64,000 bases of DNA, taken from positions 1 through 64,000 of the forward strand of contig CAMCMP010000001.1 in NCBI GenBank assembly GCA_945876095.1, written 5' to 3'. The DNA comes from Chitinophaga pinensis (GTDB lineage: Bacteria > Bacteroidota > Bacteroidia > Chitinophagales > Chitinophagaceae). Below are positions 34,841 through 45,526 of the stretch, one piece after another; the stretch's first letter is position 1, and each line of letters opens with the position of its first letter. The position numbers were made by a program, and so were the translations under genes. The notes under the pieces were generated by a model, which saw only the letters and a list, made by a program, of their open reading frames with translations, was not told where the DNA came from and did no database searches.

Positions 34841-34895
34841 GTAATTGGTCAATGGTTAATAGACAATATTTAACCATTGACCATTCACTAATTAC
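34841..34895 (+). other. Stem-loop in the rpoB-rpoC spacer
   Basis: A 13-bp perfect inner stem ggtcaatggttaa (34847-34859) / ttaaccattgacc (34870-34882), with outer arms gtaatt (34841-34846) and aattac (34890-34895). There is no T-run, so it is probably a processing or stabilising hairpin rather than a terminator. Confidence 0.7.
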
Positions 34896-34945
34896 AGAGT
34901 TAGGTTAAAAGAATTTTCAATTAAAAAATTATCAATTAATAGAAT

Positions 34946-37900
34946 ATGGCATTCAAAAAAGAAAATCGTCCCAGATCAACTTTTTCACAAATCACTATTG
35001 GTTTGGCTTCTCCTGACAGTATTTTAGAAAAAAGCTTCGGTGAAGTGTTGAAACCTGAGACCATTAACTATCGTACTTATAAGCCTGAAAGAGATGGTTT
35101 GTTTTGCGAAAGAATTTTTGGTCCTGTAAAGGATTACGAATGTGCTTGCGGAAAGTATAAGCGTATACGTTATAAGGGTATTGTTTGCGACAGATGTGGA
35201 GTAGAAGTTACTGAAAAGAAAGTACGTCGTGAAAGAATGGGACACATTAAGTTGGTTGTTCCAGTTGTGCACATTTGGTATTTTAAATCATTGCCTAATA
35301 AAATTGGTTACTTGTTGGGAATGAGTTCTAAGAAATTAGAAACGATTGTTTACTACGAAAGATTTGTTGTAATTCAATCTGGTATTCGTGCTGATAAAGG
35401 ACAAAATTTTGGAGACCTTTTAACTGAAGAGGAGTATTTAGATATTTTAGATACTTTACCAAAGGATAACCAATTCCTTTCTGACGAAGATCCAAATAAG
35501 TTCATCGCTAAGATGGGTGCAGAAGCTGTTCATGATTTGTTGCAGCGTATTGACCTAGATCAATTGAGTTTTGATCTTCGCAATTCAGCGGCCAATGAAA
35601 CTTCTCAACAACGCAAAGCAGATGCCCTAAAGCGTTTGAGCGTAGTAGAAAGTTTCCGCGATGCAAATACAAGAATTAATAACCGTCCTGAATGGATGGT
35701 AATGCAATATATTCCAGTAATTCCTCCAGAATTGCGTCCATTGGTTCCATTGGATGGTGGCCGATTTGCTTCTTCTGATTTAAATGATTTGTATCGTAGG
35801 GTAATTATCCGTAACAATCGTTTGAAAAGGCTGTTAGAAATTAAGGCTCCTGAAGTAATCTTACGCAATGAAAAACGTATGTTGCAAGAAGCAATCGATT
35901 CATTATTTGATAATAGTCGTAAATCAAATGCTGTTAAAGCAGAGGGTGGACGTGCTTTAAAATCATTGAGTGATGTATTGAAAGGAAAGCAAGGACGTTT
36001 CCGTCAGAATTTGTTAGGTAAGCGTGTGGATTATTCTGGTCGTTCTGTAATTGTGGTAGGCCCAGAGTTGAAAATGCATGAGTGCGGTTTACCAAAAGAT
36101 ATGGCTGCTGAATTGTTTAAGCCATTTATAATTAGAAAATTAATTGAAAGAGGTATCGTTAAAACTGTTAAGTCTGCCCGTAAATTGGTAGATAAAAAAG
36201 AGGCGATTATCTGGGATATATTAGAGAATATTTTGAAAGGTCACCCTATCATGTTGAACAGGGCCCCTACACTTCACCGTTTATCAATTCAGGCATTCCA
36301 GCCCAAGTTGATCGAGGGAAAGGCAATCCAGTTGCATCCATTGGTGACTACTGCCTTTAATGCGGATTTTGATGGTGATCAGATGGCGGTTCACGTTCCA
36401 TTGAGTAATGCAGCTGTTTTAGAAGCTCAATTACTTATGTTGTCTTCTCATAACATTTTGAACCCGCAGAATGGCACACCGATCACCCTTCCTTCTCAGG
36501 ACATGGTACTTGGTTTGTACTACATCACTAAAGGAAAAAAATCAACCGATACTGAAAAAGTAAAAGGAGAAGGAAAAGCATTCTATTCTGCTGAAGAAGT
36601 AATCATTGCTTACAATGAGCAGCGTGTTGATCTTCATGCACATATTAGAGTGAGAGCTAACTTTAGAAATGAAGATGGAAGCTTAACTTATAAATTAATT
36701 GAAACTACTGTTGGTAGAGTTTTATTTAACCAGCATGTACCTAAGACCGTAGGTTTTATTAATGCATTGTTGACCAAAAAATCCTTGAGGGAAATTATTG
36801 GTGATATCATTAAATGGACCAACGTTCCTATAACTGCTAAATTTTTGGATGATATCAAAACATTGGGATACCGTATGGCTTTCCGTGGTGGATTATCCTT
36901 TAACATCAATGATTTGATTATACCAGATATCAAGCAACAATTGATTGACAATGCAACAGTGGAAGTAGATGAGGTTTGGGAAAACTACAATATGGGTTTA
37001 ATCACCAACAATGAAAGATATAACCAAACGGTGGATATCTGGAGTAGGGTGGATACAAGAATTACTGAAACATTGATTCGTGAATTAGCAGCAGATAAAC
37101 AAGGATTTAATTCTGTTTATATGATGCTTGATTCAGGTGCTCGTGGTAGTAAGCAGCAGATTAAGCAGCTGGCTGGTATCAGGGGATTGATGGCAAAACC
37201 TCGTAAATCAGGTTCATCTGGAAGTGAAATTATTGAAAATCCAATCTTATCTAACTTTAAAGACGGATTGAATGTATTGGAATATTTTATCTCTACCCAT
37301 GGTGCTCGTAAAGGTTTGGCGGATACGGCTTTGAAAACAGCAGATGCTGGTTACCTAACACGTCGTTTGGTGGATGTTGCACAGGATGTGGTTATAAATG
37401 AGGAAGATTGCGGCACTTTACGTGGTATAGCAACTTCAGCATTAAAAGACAATGAAGACATTATTGAAAACTTAGCAGATAGAATTGAAGGTCGTACTTC
37501 ATTGCACGATGTGTATGATCCAATTTCAGAAGAATTGTTACTAACTGCTGGTGAGGAAATTACCCAGGATCATGCTCAAAAAATAGAACAAAGTAGCATC
37601 GAAACTGTTGAAATTCGTTCGGTTTTAACCTGCGAAAGTAAGAGAGGTGTTTGTGTAAAATGCTATGGAAAGAATTTAGCAACAGGTTACACTGCACAAA
37701 GAGGTGATGCTGTAGGTATTATTGCTGCACAAAGTATCGGTGAGCCTGGTACTCAGCTTACCCTACGTACTTTCCATGTGGGTGGTGTGGCTGGATCTGC
37801 TTCTGTAGAATCTACAATGCCTGCTAAGTTTGATGGTACGATCCAGTTTGATGGTTTACGTACTGTTGCTACCCAAGATGCAGAAGGAAATAAAATCAAT

Positions 37901-39241
37901 GTGGTAATAGGACGTACTGGTGAAGTTCGTATCATGGATGTTAAGAATGACCGTTTATTAACGTCAAACAATATTCCTTATGGTGCTACATTGAATGTGA
38001 AAGACGGACAGAAAGTAACCAAGGGAGAAGTAATTTGCACATGGGATCCATTTAATAATGTGATCGTTTCTGAAATTGTCGGTTCATTGAAATTTGAAGC
38101 GGTGATTGAAGGCGTTACGGTTCGTGAAGAAGCGGATGAGCAAACTGGTCACAAAGAGAAAGTAGTAATTGAAACAAAAGATAAAACCAAATTGCCTTCT
38201 ATTATTATTGAAGGTAGTAAGGATACAAAATCTTACAACTTACCTGTTGGAAGTCATATTGTTTTAGAAGAAGGTGATTCTGTAAGAGCTGGTCAGGTAT
38301 TGGTTAAGATTCCAAGAGTATTAAGCAAATTGAAAGATATCACTGGAGGTTTACCTCGTGTAACTGAATTGTTTGAAGCAAGAAATCCAGGTAACCCTGC
38401 GGTGGTTTGCGAAATTGATGGGGTGGTTACTTTTGGTAATATCAAACGTGGTAACAGAGAGATCATAGTTGAGGCTAAGGATGGTGTGGTAAGAAAATAT
38501 CTTGTTCCTCTAACTCGTCAGATTCTAGTTCAAGATGGTGACTTCGTAAAAGCGGGTGCTGCTTTAAGTGATGGTCAAACTGCTCCTGCAGATATTTTAT
38601 CAATTAAAGGACCATTTGCAGTACAAGAATACGTTGTAAATGAGATTCAGGAAGTTTACCGTTTACAAGGTGTGCGTATCAATGATAAGCATGTGGAGGT
38701 AATCGTTCGTCAGATGATGCGTAAAGTAAGCATTGAAGATGCTGGAGACACTATATTCTTAGAAGGAGATACAGAAGATAAATTGGACTTTAATACTGAG
38801 AATGACAACATCTTTGATAAAAAGGTAGTTACAGATGCGGGTGAAAGTACCAATTTGAAAACTGGTCAAATTACCACGCTTCGTGATGTTAGAGAAGAGA
38901 ATTCAATTTTACGTAGAGCAGATAAAAAACTAGTTGAATTCCGTGATGCAAAACCTGCAACTTCTTCACCGTTGTTACAGGGAATTACAAAAGCTTCATT
39001 GGGTACACAAAGTTGGATTTCTGCAGCTTCCTTCCAAGAGACTACTAAAGTGTTGAGTAGTGCCGCTATTAATGGTAAACTTGATTTGATGTTAGGTCTT
39101 AAGGAGAATGTTATCACTGGTCATCCAATTCCTGCAGGTACAGGCTTGCGTGAGTTTGAAAACATGATCGTTGGTAGTAAAGAAGAGTACGAATTACTGA
39201 TGACTACCAAGGAAGCAATGAGCTTTGATGATGAAGAATAA
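34946..39241 (+). CDS. rpoC: DNA-directed RNA polymerase subunit beta'
   Basis: The beta' subunit, 1431 residues. The N-terminal zinc ribbon [20 protein letters not shown] has its four Cys, and the catalytic [16 protein letters not shown] carries the three Mg-binding Asp. The bridge helix/trigger loop region contains [19 protein letters not shown] and [25 protein letters not shown], and a second zinc site lies in [19 protein letters not shown]. The C-terminus contains the usual long Bacteroidota insertion and ends in an acidic stretch (MSFDDEE). It is complete, with a terminator 31 nt after the stop. Confidence 0.99.
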   Translation: MAFKKENRPRSTFSQITIGLASPDSILEKSFGEVLKPETINYRTYKPERDGLFCERIFGPVKDYECACGKYKRIRYKGIVCDRCGVEVTEKKVRRERMGHIKLVVPVVHIWYFKSLPNKIGYLLGMSSKKLETIVYYERFVVIQSGIRADKGQNFGDLLTEEEYLDILDTLPKDNQFLSDEDPNKFIAKMGAEAVHDLLQRIDLDQLSFDLRNSAANETSQQRKADALKRLSVVESFRDANTRINNRPEWMVMQYIPVIPPELRPLVPLDGGRFASSDLNDLYRRVIIRNNRLKRLLEIKAPEVILRNEKRMLQEAIDSLFDNSRKSNAVKAEGGRALKSLSDVLKGKQGRFRQNLLGKRVDYSGRSVIVVGPELKMHECGLPKDMAAELFKPFIIRKLIERGIVKTVKSARKLVDKKEAIIWDILENILKGHPIMLNRAPTLHRLSIQAFQPKLIEGKAIQLHPLVTTAFNADFDGDQMAVHVPLSNAAVLEAQLLMLSSHNILNPQNGTPITLPSQDMVLGLYYITKGKKSTDTEKVKGEGKAFYSAEEVIIAYNEQRVDLHAHIRVRANFRNEDGSLTYKLIETTVGRVLFNQHVPKTVGFINALLTKKSLREIIGDIIKWTNVPITAKFLDDIKTLGYRMAFRGGLSFNINDLIIPDIKQQLIDNATVEVDEVWENYNMGLITNNERYNQTVDIWSRVDTRITETLIRELAADKQGFNSVYMMLDSGARGSKQQIKQLAGIRGLMAKPRKSGSSGSEIIENPILSNFKDGLNVLEYFISTHGARKGLADTALKTADAGYLTRRLVDVAQDVVINEEDCGTLRGIATSALKDNEDIIENLADRIEGRTSLHDVYDPISEELLLTAGEEITQDHAQKIEQSSIETVEIRSVLTCESKRGVCVKCYGKNLATGYTAQRGDAVGIIAAQSIGEPGTQLTLRTFHVGGVAGSASVESTMPAKFDGTIQFDGLRTVATQDAEGNKINVVIGRTGEVRIMDVKNDRLLTSNNIPYGATLNVKDGQKVTKGEVICTWDPFNNVIVSEIVGSLKFEAVIEGVTVREEADEQTGHKEKVVIETKDKTKLPSIIIEGSKDTKSYNLPVGSHIVLEEGDSVRAGQVLVKIPRVLSKLKDITGGLPRVTELFEARNPGNPAVVCEIDGVVTFGNIKRGNREIIVEAKDGVVRKYLVPLTRQILVQDGDFVKAGAALSDGQTAPADILSIKGPFAVQEYVVNEIQEVYRLQGVRINDKHVEVIVRQMMRKVSIEDAGDTIFLEGDTEDKLDFNTENDNIFDKKVVTDAGESTNLKTGQITTLRDVREENSILRRADKKLVEFRDAKPATSSPLLQGITKASLGTQSWISAASFQETTKVLSSAAINGKLDLMLGLKENVITGHPIPAGTGLREFENMIVGSKEEYELLMTTKEAMSFDDEE

Positions 39242-39272
39242 ATTAACTAAAAAGTTAAGAACATAAATTAGA

Positions 39273-39306
39273 AGGAGTAAGATGAAAGTCTTGCTCCTTT
39301 TTTATT
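39273..39306 (+). terminator. Terminator downstream of rpoC
   Basis: Stem aggagtaaga / tcttgctcct with one G-T pair, loop tgaaag, followed by TTTTTT. Confidence 0.85.
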
Positions 39307-39387
39307 TTTAATAAATTCTTTCTATTACATATGCTTGTATACTTTTAAGAAGTTAAATGCGATAATTTTTATTCGATCCTTTGTTTG

Positions 39388-39642
39388 ACGCCCTCGAATA
39401 AAAAGTGCTAGAAATTTGAATTATCAGCCGTTAAAAAATCAATCCGCCGCGGCGGATTGATTTTTTTTGTTACTTTTTTGCATCAAGGCAAAAAAGTAAA
39501 AGCACTCTATTTCCGAGGAAATCCCAAGCCTATCTACTTAACTTTTATTTTACTAAAAAGCAATAAGAAATTATTATTCATTTAACTTATTACCTGATAG
39601 TCCTTTATCGAATAGGCGCTTACTACTTTTTGATAGTCGACT
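39388..39642. repeat. Intergenic hairpin-rich repeat, copy B
   Basis: Second copy of the element at 3763-4136, about 35.6 kb away and in the same orientation. It contains a perfect 34-bp palindrome at 39433-39466 centred on ccgccgcggcgg, then a hairpin with a 12-bp perfect stem (ttacttttttgc / gcaaaaaagtaa, loop atcaag) at 39470-39499. It ends near gtcgac at 39642. It lacks the ~85-90 bp internal segment present in copy A. It lies in the 534-bp gap between rpoC and the desaturase gene; the rest of that gap (39643-39775) shows no feature. Confidence 0.75.
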
Positions 39643-39775
39643 AATTAAGTAAATGAGACAATACTTAAAACTATACTGACAAAAAAAATAAGTAACAATA
39701 GACAACATCTTTGTATTTACTTTAAGATTAACTTAGCGTATTGTTTTTAGATAGGAAAAATAAATAATTGTCAAC

Positions 39776-40861
39776 ATGCCGTATTTAGATCATGTATTAC
39801 AGCCTCCTTCTTATGGATGGGCAGATGTTAATGGAAAGCTTGTAAAGCCTAGTGTTGTTCAGATTTTAAAGGAGTTTTTTTCTAGACTCAATGTTGTCTC
39901 TAATAGAAAAAATTGGTTACCATTTTTTAGCTGGCTAAAAGTATTTTGTCTATTGCCTTTCTTTTTTATTTTTATATTTAATTTTCTACATACTTGGACT
40001 TTTCTTGCAGCCTTTGTTTACAGCATGATCATTATGGGAACTCATGGTACAATCTGGCATCATCGATATTGCACGCATGGAGCATATACATTTAGAAATG
40101 CATTTTGGCGTGTTTTTACTCAAAACCTTACTATCAATGTGATCCCTGAAGAAATCTATGTTATTTCACATCATGTTCATCATGCAAAATCAGATCAACC
40201 TGGTGATCCTTATAATGCCCAAGCGGGTTTTTTATATTGTTTTTTAGCAGATGTAAATCATCAACCCATTGCAAAAGATTTAAGTAGTGCAGATTACAAT
40301 CGCATTGGATTATTAATGAAGCATACTGGTGTAAAAGGTAATACTTATGAGCAATACCAGCGTTGGGGTTCTTATGTAACTCCTGTTGGTGCTGTTACAT
40401 CATGGATTCTTAACTGGTCATTTTGGTATCTTACTTTTTATTTAATAGGTGGTCATGCTTTGGCGTGTAGTATGTTTGGTGCTGCAGCATTTTGGGCAAT
40501 AGGAGTAAGAACATTTAATTATGAAGGTCATGGTAAAGGTGAAGAGAAACAACGGGAAGGCATAGACTATAATCACAAAGACAATTCAGTGAATCAATTA
40601 TGGCCTGGTATTGTTGCAGGTGAGTGGCATAATAATCATCATTTATTTCCAAAGAGTGCAAGAAGCGGATTTAAGCCTCATCAAGTTGATTTTGCCTGGT
40701 ATTATATAAAATTAATGAGTTGGTTTGGTGCGGTAAGTCACTACAAAGATTTTAAAAAACAATTTTTAACACAATATCATCTTCCTTATCAACAAAAGAA
40801 AAGAGAAGAGGTTCAATTGTCATCTTCGACTTTCATTACTCAACATGAAAAAGCTAGTTGA
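39776..40861 (+). CDS. Acyl-CoA/acyl-lipid fatty acid desaturase
   Basis: Membrane di-iron desaturase of 361 residues. Hydrophobic helices lie at ~52-72 and 74-90, with another pair near 205-240. The His boxes are in order: H90-GTIWHH (with H95/H96 and H101), HHVHH at 132-136, and HNNHH at 285-289, the stearoyl-CoA-desaturase-like arrangement. It probably introduces a cis double bond to adjust membrane fluidity; regiospecificity (often delta-9) is inferred. The C-terminus is polar. The start ATG has no SD. Confidence 0.88.
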   Translation: MPYLDHVLQPPSYGWADVNGKLVKPSVVQILKEFFSRLNVVSNRKNWLPFFSWLKVFCLLPFFFIFIFNFLHTWTFLAAFVYSMIIMGTHGTIWHHRYCTHGAYTFRNAFWRVFTQNLTINVIPEEIYVISHHVHHAKSDQPGDPYNAQAGFLYCFLADVNHQPIAKDLSSADYNRIGLLMKHTGVKGNTYEQYQRWGSYVTPVGAVTSWILNWSFWYLTFYLIGGHALACSMFGAAAFWAIGVRTFNYEGHGKGEEKQREGIDYNHKDNSVNQLWPGIVAGEWHNNHHLFPKSARSGFKPHQVDFAWYYIKLMSWFGAVSHYKDFKKQFLTQYHLPYQQKKREEVQLSSSTFITQHEKAS

Positions 40862-40948
40862 GTTTAATAACTTATTATCGTTTATACCACAGCTAAGAGC
40901 AAATTAATAAATCCCACTTTTTATTTAAGTGTAATCTAAATAAATGTC

Positions 40949-42208
40949 TTAAGCACTGGCGTCTGCCATATCAGGGATGTCAGCAGCCTTGTATTCGCCA
41001 GCATCTAATTTCTTTTTAGTCGCTTCAAATGCTTTTAATGTCATATCGATATCCTCATCGGTATGAATAGCTGTAGGAATTAATCTATAAATAATATCTC
41101 CCTTGGGTATAACAGGGTACACTACAATAGAACAAAATACATGATAGTTTTCGCGAAGATCCATCACCATCTGAGTAGCTTCTGGTACATCACCTTTCAT
41201 GTAGATAGGAGTTACAGGGGTATTGGTATTACCGATATCAAATCCTCTTTCTCTTAAACCATTTTGCAGGCGGTTAACATTGTACCATAATTTTTCTCTC
41301 AATTGCGGCATCGTAGTTACCATTTCCATTCTAGTAAGCATTCCTTCTACAATCATTAGTGGAAGGCTTTTTGCAAATATTTGTGATCGGGTATTGTAGC
41401 GTAAGTACTTCATTACAGCTTTCGGCCCACTAATAAATGCACCGATACTTCCCATACTTTTTACAAATGTGCTGAAATACAAATCTACTCCAGCTTGGCA
41501 TCCTTGTGCTTCATCAGCACCAGCACCAGTTGGGCCCATATAACCAAAACCATGTGCATCATCGATTAATAAGCGAAACTGATATTTTTGTTTAGTAGCT
41601 ACTATTTCTTTTATAATTCCTTGTTCACCATCCATTCCAAATACGCCTTCTGTAATGACTAAAATTCCGCCTCCTGATTTTTCAATCATTTTTTCGGCGC
41701 GCTGCATTTGTTTCTCAAAATCTTCAATATTGTTATGCTTAAATGCATAGGTATGACCCATGTGTAAGCGAATGCCATCAATGATACATGCATGGGCCTC
41801 GGCATCATAAACAATCACATCTCTACGATTTACTAGTGCATCAATACAACTCATGATACCTTGGTATCCAAAGTTTAATAACATCGTATCTTCTCGATTA
41901 ACAAAACTGCTAATCACTTTTTCGAGTTCTTCATGCTTTGCAGTATTGCCACTCATCATTCGTGCTCCCATGGGATTTCCCATTCCGTATTTTGCAGCTG
42001 CTTGAGCATCCACTTCTCTAACGCGTGGATCATTCACCAATCCTAAATAATTATTCAAGCTCCAAACAATCATTTCCTTTCCACGAAACTGCATCCTGGT
42101 ACCTAATTCACCTTCCAATTTTGGAAATGCAAAATAGCCATGAGCTCTATCCATATGCTGTCCAATTGGACCCCCATCTTTTACTAGTTTTTCAAAAACA
42201 TCTGCCAT
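40949..42208 (-). CDS. Alpha-oxoamine synthase, probably serine palmitoyltransferase
   Basis: Fold-type I PLP enzyme of 419 residues from the ATG at 42208 (MADVFEKLVKDGGP). An upstream in-frame ATG at 42256 adds 16 residues that look like leader. Motifs of the KBL/BioF/SPT group: SLNNYLGLVNDPRV, LNFGYQGIMSCIDALV, DDAHGFGYMGPTGAG, and the PLP Lys in FSTFVKSMGSIGAF. In Bacteroidota this subgroup commonly makes 3-ketosphinganine for sphingolipids. 2-amino-3-ketobutyrate CoA ligase is the main alternative. The desaturase next door is convergent and also lipid-related. Confidence 0.8.
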   Translation of the reverse strand: MADVFEKLVKDGGPIGQHMDRAHGYFAFPKLEGELGTRMQFRGKEMIVWSLNNYLGLVNDPRVREVDAQAAAKYGMGNPMGARMMSGNTAKHEELEKVISSFVNREDTMLLNFGYQGIMSCIDALVNRRDVIVYDAEAHACIIDGIRLHMGHTYAFKHNNIEDFEKQMQRAEKMIEKSGGGILVITEGVFGMDGEQGIIKEIVATKQKYQFRLLIDDAHGFGYMGPTGAGADEAQGCQAGVDLYFSTFVKSMGSIGAFISGPKAVMKYLRYNTRSQIFAKSLPLMIVEGMLTRMEMVTTMPQLREKLWYNVNRLQNGLRERGFDIGNTNTPVTPIYMKGDVPEATQMVMDLRENYHVFCSIVVYPVIPKGDIIYRLIPTAIHTDEDIDMTLKAFEATKKKLDAGEYKAADIPDMADASA

Positions 42209-42372
42209 GATTAAAATAGGTTGTTGGTTAGTGACATTTATAGTACCAATAAGCACATCGTTTGCCTTATAAATATTATAAAAGTCTATCTTATTTTATG
42301 CTACAAATTTAAGGTATTACAAGCAAATTGAAACAAATTGAAGCAATAATGAAACATATAAGACCCCCTCAT

Positions 42373-42380
42373 TATCTTTG
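42373..42380 (+). promoter_or_regulatory. -7 element of the PafA-type phosphatase gene
   Basis: TATCTTTG, exact TAnnTTTG, 15 nt before the ATG at 42396. It coincides with an apparent in-frame TTG start (42378), which is therefore rejected. Confidence 0.6.
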
Positions 42381-42395
42381 CAAAAAAAATATTGT

Positions 42396-44087
42396 ATGCT
42401 TAAAAAGGCTGTTACTTTTGGTACTTGTTTATTATTGTTATCTTTTAATTCTACAGCACAAAGTGCCGTTAAAGAATTAAATGCTCTTCGTCAGCCTTTG
42501 GTTAAGCAGGTTAATTCTTTAAATAGAGGGCCTAAATTAGTAATAGGTATTGTAATTGATCAAATGCGTTGGGATTATTTATACCGTTTTAGCGAGCTTT
42601 ATAGTTCTAATGGTTTTAATCGATTATTAAGACAGGGCTTTAGTTGTGATAATACTTTGATTCCATACATGCCATCTTATACGGCTCCTGGCCATACTTG
42701 CATTTACACAGGTTCTGTGCCTGCGATACATGGTATAGTAGGAAATAATTGGTATGATAAAGTAACCAATAGAAATATTTATTGTGCTGAAGACCTTACT
42801 GCAAAAACGGTTGGAAGTGAGTCTACTGCTGGAAAGATGAGTCCTCGAAATATGTGGACTACTTCAATAACGGATGAACTAAAGTTGAGTAATAATTTCC
42901 AAAGTAAAGTAATAGGAATAGCGTTAAAGGATAGGGGGGCTATTTTTCCTGCTGGTCACAGTGCAAATGCGGCTTATTGGTATGATAACGGAAAATGGAT
43001 TACAAGTAATTATTACATGAATGATTTACCCAATTGGGTGAAACAGCAAAATGCCAAAGATCTTCCCTCTCTATACATGAGTAAAGATTGGAATACGCTT
43101 TTGCCTATTGCAAACTATGGTCTAAGCACTTCTGATGATCAGCCTTATGAAACGGCAATAAAGGGAGAAAAAACGGTCACCTTTCCTCATATGACTTCAC
43201 AGATGACCACAGATAAATATGAGTCCTTTAAATATACTCCTTATGCTGCTTCGTATACATTTGACTTTGCAAAATCTGCAATTGAAAATGAAAAATTGGG
43301 AGCTGGTAAAGTAACTGATTTTCTTGCGATTAGTATTTCATCTACTGATTATATTGGACATAGTTTTGGACCTAATTCGATTGAAGCAGAAGATGCTTAT
43401 TTGCGATTAGATAATGACATTGCTGGCTTTTTGCAGTATTTGGATAATACTTTAGGCAAGGATAGTTACCTTGTTTTTTTGACTGCAGATCACGGTGTGA
43501 CACAGGTTCCGGCATTTTTAAATCAACATAAAATTCCAGGGGGGACCTTTTTAGATCTAGCTATTTTCAATGAGTTAAACCAATCGATAGAAGTTGAATT
43601 TGGGATTAAAAAATCAGTATTGTCTGTGCAAAACTATCAGGTGTATTTAAATAAGGATGAAATTATTCTTCAACAAAAAAATGTGGAAGATATCATTCAA
43701 AAAATTATTTCTCTCCTTAAAAATAAACTGTATATCAATAACGCTGTTAAAACTGAAGCAATAGAATTAGCGTCCTTACCTGAGATCCAAAAGAAAATGT
43801 TTATTAATGGATTTAATCCTAAAAGGAGTGGTGATATAGTTTTTACAACATTGTCTGGCTTTCTGGAAGGATCCAACAAAGGCACTTCTCATGGAGCATG
43901 GAATCCTTATGATTCGCATATCCCTTTATTGTTTTTTGGATGGAATGTTCAGCAAGGAAATACGCATAGAGAAACTTATATGACAGATATTTCTACAACT
44001 ATAGCAGCGATGTTAAAAATACAAATGCCTAGTGGAAATGTTGGAAAAGTAATCACAGAAGCGATGAAGGTTAGAAAACATAATTGA
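42396..44087 (+). CDS. Alkaline phosphatase PafA-type (alkaline phosphatase superfamily)
   Basis: Exported phosphomonoesterase of 563 residues. The signal peptide is MLKKAVTFGTCLLLLSFNSTAQ. PafA features: metal Asp55 in GIVIDQMRWDYL, nucleophile Thr96 in YMPSYTAPGHTCIYTG, Asn117/Asn118 in GIVGNNWYD, a K-x-R pair in IALKDRGAIFPAGH, and the metal ligands in SSTDYIGHSFGP and LTADHGVTQ. A His near the C-terminus (GTSHGAWNPYDSHIPL) completes the site. PafA-type enzymes are phosphate-insensitive periplasmic phosphatases that use a Thr nucleophile. No Pho box was looked for in detail. Confidence 0.88.
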   Translation: MLKKAVTFGTCLLLLSFNSTAQSAVKELNALRQPLVKQVNSLNRGPKLVIGIVIDQMRWDYLYRFSELYSSNGFNRLLRQGFSCDNTLIPYMPSYTAPGHTCIYTGSVPAIHGIVGNNWYDKVTNRNIYCAEDLTAKTVGSESTAGKMSPRNMWTTSITDELKLSNNFQSKVIGIALKDRGAIFPAGHSANAAYWYDNGKWITSNYYMNDLPNWVKQQNAKDLPSLYMSKDWNTLLPIANYGLSTSDDQPYETAIKGEKTVTFPHMTSQMTTDKYESFKYTPYAASYTFDFAKSAIENEKLGAGKVTDFLAISISSTDYIGHSFGPNSIEAEDAYLRLDNDIAGFLQYLDNTLGKDSYLVFLTADHGVTQVPAFLNQHKIPGGTFLDLAIFNELNQSIEVEFGIKKSVLSVQNYQVYLNKDEIILQQKNVEDIIQKIISLLKNKLYINNAVKTEAIELASLPEIQKKMFINGFNPKRSGDIVFTTLSGFLEGSNKGTSHGAWNPYDSHIPLLFFGWNVQQGNTHRETYMTDISTTIAAMLKIQMPSGNVGKVITEAMKVRKHN

Positions 44088-44215
44088 TGCAAATAGTGGT
44101 AACTCATTAATCCATTCTTATAAAATTAGCATTCAAATATTTTATCCATTTATTTTATAAGCCTTAACTTTCCAATTGAAATTTAAATAATTTAGTTGTA
44201 CAAAGAAGTATAGAT

Positions 44216-45481
44216 ATGAGATATTTGAAAATTCTTTATGTTCAAGTAATTATAGGTATTTCACTTGGGATACTAGTTGGGTGGCTGTTTCCTTCTTTTG
44301 CTCCGATGGGTAAATTGATTAGTGAAAAGTTTATTGATCTAATAAAAATGATTATTGCTCCAATCATTTTCTTTACCATCGTTTTGGGGATTGCTGGAGC
44401 AGGTGATTTGAAAAAAGTAGGTAGGGTAGGAGGAAAAGGGCTCTTGTATTTTGAAGTGGTAACTACCCTTGCTTTGATCATTGGATTAGTGGTGGCTCAT
44501 TTGGTTCATCCAGGTGTAGGAGTTACTACCAGTAATTTACAGTCTGAAAAAGTTGTTAAAATTGCAACTCAAGCCAACGAATTAAATTGGTTAGATTTTT
44601 TTACCCATATACTCCCTGATAATATATTTAAGTCCTTTGCACAGGGAGATATTTTACAAATATTATTTTTTAGTATTTTATTTGGTGCTGCACTCAGCAA
44701 GTTAGGAAGTCATGGAACTAGTTTGATTGCTAGTTTTGAGAAAATTAATAAAGTGATTTTCAATATCATGAAATTTATAATGCACCTAGCGCCAATTGGA
44801 GCATTTGGTGGCATGGCTTATACCATCGGTCAATTTGGTTTTGGGACTTTGTTACTTCTGGGAAAGCTGATGCTTAGCTTTTACATTACCGTGTTTTTAT
44901 TTGTTTTTGTTGTACTTAATTTAATATGTAAGTACAATGGATTTAGTTTATGGAATTTATTGAAATATATTAAAGAAGAATTACTGATCACATTAGGAGC
45001 TAGTAGTAGTGAGCCTGCTTTACCTAATATCATGCTCAAATTGGAAGCGGCTGGATGTGATAAATCAGTAGTCGGATTACTAATACCTGCAGGGTATAGT
45101 TTCAATCTAGATGGAACTACTATTTATTTGAGTATGTGTATTATATTTTTGGCACAAGTTTTTAATATTGATCTTTCTTTAATGCAGCAGTTAACAATTA
45201 TCGGTATTTTAATGATTACAAGTAAGGGCGCTGCAGGAGTTACTGGAAGTGGATTCATTGTGTTGGCTTCTACACTTGCTGCTATTAAAGTGATACCTGT
45301 AGAGGGGCTAGCGCTATTATTAGGAGTAGATCGATTTATGAGTGAAGCAAGGGCAATCACTAATATTATTGGAAACACGGTGGCTACCGTAGTAATAGCT
45401 AAAAGTGAAAATGCAATCAATGAACCATTATATCAATCAGTAGTAGAAAATAAATCAATCACACTTACTGCTGGAATTTGA
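44216..45481 (+). CDS. Dicarboxylate/amino acid:cation symporter (DAACS family)
   Basis: Inner-membrane symporter of 421 residues in the GltP/GltT/DctA family. About eight membrane helices and the two re-entrant loops are visible. The Ser-rich HP1 motif is ASSSEPALPNIMLKLEAAG, the TM7 motif is NLDGTTIYLSMCIIF, HP2 is GAAGVTGSGFIVLASTLAA, and TM8 has VDRFMSEARAITNIIGNTVATVVIAK with the substrate-contact Asp/Arg/Asn. The substrate is a C4-dicarboxylate or Glu/Asp. It is followed by a glycerate kinase at 45527 after 45 nt, possibly in one transcript. Confidence 0.92.
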   Translation: MRYLKILYVQVIIGISLGILVGWLFPSFAPMGKLISEKFIDLIKMIIAPIIFFTIVLGIAGAGDLKKVGRVGGKGLLYFEVVTTLALIIGLVVAHLVHPGVGVTTSNLQSEKVVKIATQANELNWLDFFTHILPDNIFKSFAQGDILQILFFSILFGAALSKLGSHGTSLIASFEKINKVIFNIMKFIMHLAPIGAFGGMAYTIGQFGFGTLLLLGKLMLSFYITVFLFVFVVLNLICKYNGFSLWNLLKYIKEELLITLGASSSEPALPNIMLKLEAAGCDKSVVGLLIPAGYSFNLDGTTIYLSMCIIFLAQVFNIDLSLMQQLTIIGILMITSKGAAGVTGSGFIVLASTLAAIKVIPVEGLALLLGVDRFMSEARAITNIIGNTVATVVIAKSENAINEPLYQSVVENKSITLTAGI

Positions 45482-45526
45482 TATTTTAAAAAATTAGACA
45501 CTTTCTTAATTCTGAAAAAATAACTG

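Noticed and set aside
34841..34895. rpoB-rpoC hairpin as a terminator
   Set aside because: There is no T-run after the stem, and rpoC has no separate promoter motif I can see; a processing hairpin is more likely.
39463..39580. Small coding frame inside the repeat (FFVTFLHQGKKVKAL-like peptide, also in copy A)
   Set aside because: There is no start codon, the frame arises from the hairpin arms, and the copies diverge without respecting codons; treated as non-coding.
42378..42380. TTG as the start of the PafA-type phosphatase
   Set aside because: It overlaps the -7 promoter motif; ATG 42396 begins a proper signal peptide.
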